Below are positions 50,971 through 51,874 of a DNA stretch of 51,874 nt, piece after piece. Position numbers and translations under genes: made by a program. The DNA comes from Nitrospira sp. (GTDB taxonomy: Bacteria; Nitrospirota; Nitrospiria; Nitrospirales; Nitrospiraceae), in assembly GCA_020697375.1 (NCBI GenBank), contig JAJFBJ010000032.1, positions 1 through 51,874 on the forward strand, in the 5' to 3' direction. Numbering within the stretch: the stretch's first letter is position 1; the number at the start of each line of letters is the position of its first letter. Below the pieces are notes generated by a model. It worked only from the letters and a program-made list of their open reading frames with translations, did no database searches and was not told the DNA's origin.

Positions 50971-51773
50971 TATTGCTCGATTTCGCCGGAGACTGCCTGA
51001 ACGGCCTGCTCACCTTCCAGCTGGTGCCTTCCTTTGTAGCGGCGGTGGAGCTTGACCGGCGTTCGGATTCGTTTCCGGCGCATGCGAATGTTCAGCATCT
51101 CGACCGTCACCGAAAACGCCATCGAGAAATAGATGTACCCTTTGGGAACATGCACATCGAACCCTTCGGCCATCAGTGTGACGCCCACCAGAATGAGAAA
51201 CGACAGCGCGAGAATCTTGATCGTGGGGTGCCCGTCCACGAATTCTCCGATGGACTTCGCCGCGACCATCATCACGACTACGGCCAGGATGATCGCAACC
51301 GCCATGATCGACACATGGTCGACCAGGCCGACCGCCGTAATCACCGAATCCAATGAAAAGACGATATCCAGCAGCGCAATCTGAACCAGGACCATGCCCA
51401 GGCCGGCCGTGGCGATCGGGACCGAGCGGTCCTCGACTCCTTCGAGACTGTTGTGGATTTCATGCGTCGCTTTCGCCATGAGAAACAGCCCGCCTCCGAT
51501 CAGAATGAAATCCCGGCCGGAGATCTCCTGTCCGAAGACCGTGATCCAGGGATGGGTGAGCCCCATCACCCAGGAAATGGAAAACAACAACGCCAGGCGG
51601 GCGACCATCGCGAGACCCAGTCCCAGCTTGCGCGCTATCGCGCGCTGCTTCTCCGGTAGCCGGCCCACGAGCACGGAGATAAAGATGATGTTGTCGATTC
51701 CCAGCACGATCTCCAAGGCGGTCAGCGTTCCCAATGCGATCCATATCTGAGGATCGGCCAGCCATTCAAACAT
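50970..51773 (-). CDS. TerC-family membrane protein
   Basis: A 267-aa integral membrane protein from ATG 51773, preceded by GGAG. TerC features are clear: LTALEIVLGIDNIIFISVL, LPEKQRAIARKLGL and LLDIVFSLDSVITAVGL, with paired acidic residues in two helices forming the metal site. Related proteins (Alx, MeeF/MeeY) export manganese, sometimes during secretion. The gene ends at repeat copy F. Bases 51774-51874 hold its promoter region. Confidence 0.93.
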   Translation of the reverse strand: MFEWLADPQIWIALGTLTALEIVLGIDNIIFISVLVGRLPEKQRAIARKLGLGLAMVARLALLFSISWVMGLTHPWITVFGQEISGRDFILIGGGLFLMAKATHEIHNSLEGVEDRSVPIATAGLGMVLVQIALLDIVFSLDSVITAVGLVDHVSIMAVAIILAVVVMMVAAKSIGEFVDGHPTIKILALSFLILVGVTLMAEGFDVHVPKGYIYFSMAFSVTVEMLNIRMRRKRIRTPVKLHRRYKGRHQLEGEQAVQAVSGEIEQ

Positions 51774-51874
51774 CAGCGGCTCCAGTCGTGAAAGAACAGA
51801 CGAGCGATTCGATCTGTCATGGATGGGTATGCAGCATAGAGGGGCGTCGGGGAAGTCTACCGTTCCGGGCGATC

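Noticed and set aside
1..51874. CRISPR arrays, tRNA or rRNA genes, intact IS transposase or integrase
   Set aside because: No regular repeat-spacer pattern, cloverleaf-like sequence, or transposase motif was recognised on either strand.

Overview
The window is about 52 kb of GC-rich bacterial chromosome with tightly packed genes and many periplasmic redox proteins. The abundance of c-type cytochromes (nine haem-c loci, one of them broken), the cytochrome b/haem-c fusion beside a Rieske protein, the giant copper oxidase and a dispersed palindromic repeat family ending in GCAGGATG all suggest Nitrospirota, most likely a Nitrospira-like organism. That assignment is inference from gene content; no rRNA or marker gene is present.

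Layout. 1-1.1 kb: the C-terminal part of a sigma-54 activator. 1.7-10.3 kb: a plus-strand copper operon holding a 1646-aa multicopper oxidase of the MofA-like giant type, a plastocyanin-like cupredoxin, two SUMF1-fold proteins lacking the formylglycine-generating cysteines, and a CopD-like membrane protein. 10.4-16.3 kb: a CHASE3 sensor stub (minus), a TauE/SafE permease, a GT39 glycosyltransferase, a bactofilin-like membrane protein flanked by 51-bp inverted repeats, and a VIT/CCC1-like protein. 16.4-20.2 kb: an OmpR-type two-component system with two tiny membrane peptides nearby, and a sugar nucleotidyltransferase. 20.3-23.7 kb: tandem universal stress protein, Rnk and an acetolactate-synthase-like enzyme.

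23.9-32.5 kb is an electron-transfer and sulfur region: cytochrome c'-like protein, Rieske protein, cytochrome b-c fusion, thioredoxin 2, TsdA-like thiosulfate dehydrogenase, OsmC, sulfite-oxidase-type molybdoenzyme, its probable dihaem partner, Cu/Zn SOD, DsrE-like protein and a Met/His-tailed cytochrome. A sterol desaturase follows. 34.4-37.4 kb is a second redox module: YtxH protein, hemerythrin, dihaem cytochrome, four-helix membrane cytochrome b-like protein, pentahaem cytochrome and a frameshifted cytochrome pseudogene. A good sigma-54 promoter candidate lies in front of it.

37.4-45.5 kb is mostly minus strand: response regulator with a degenerate Hpt-like tail, GNAT/acyl-CoA synthetase fusion, cytochrome c, universal stress protein, phosphoribosyltransferase, nucleotidyltransferase, cupredoxin and a Cys-rich membrane-anchored protein. 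46-51.8 kb holds a basic three-repeat protein, a small zinc-ribbon protein, a decayed beta-helix gene cut by a repeat copy, lipoproteins, two methyltransferases and TerC.

Together the genes describe a periplasm rich in copper and haem electron carriers, with probable routes for thiosulfate and sulfite electrons into a bc-type complex, plus stress and metal handling. The best candidates for undescribed biology are the copper oxidase operon with its two cysteine-less SUMF1 proteins, the hemerythrin/multihaem/membrane cytochrome module with duplicated dihaem domains, and the repeat family that abuts stop codons.
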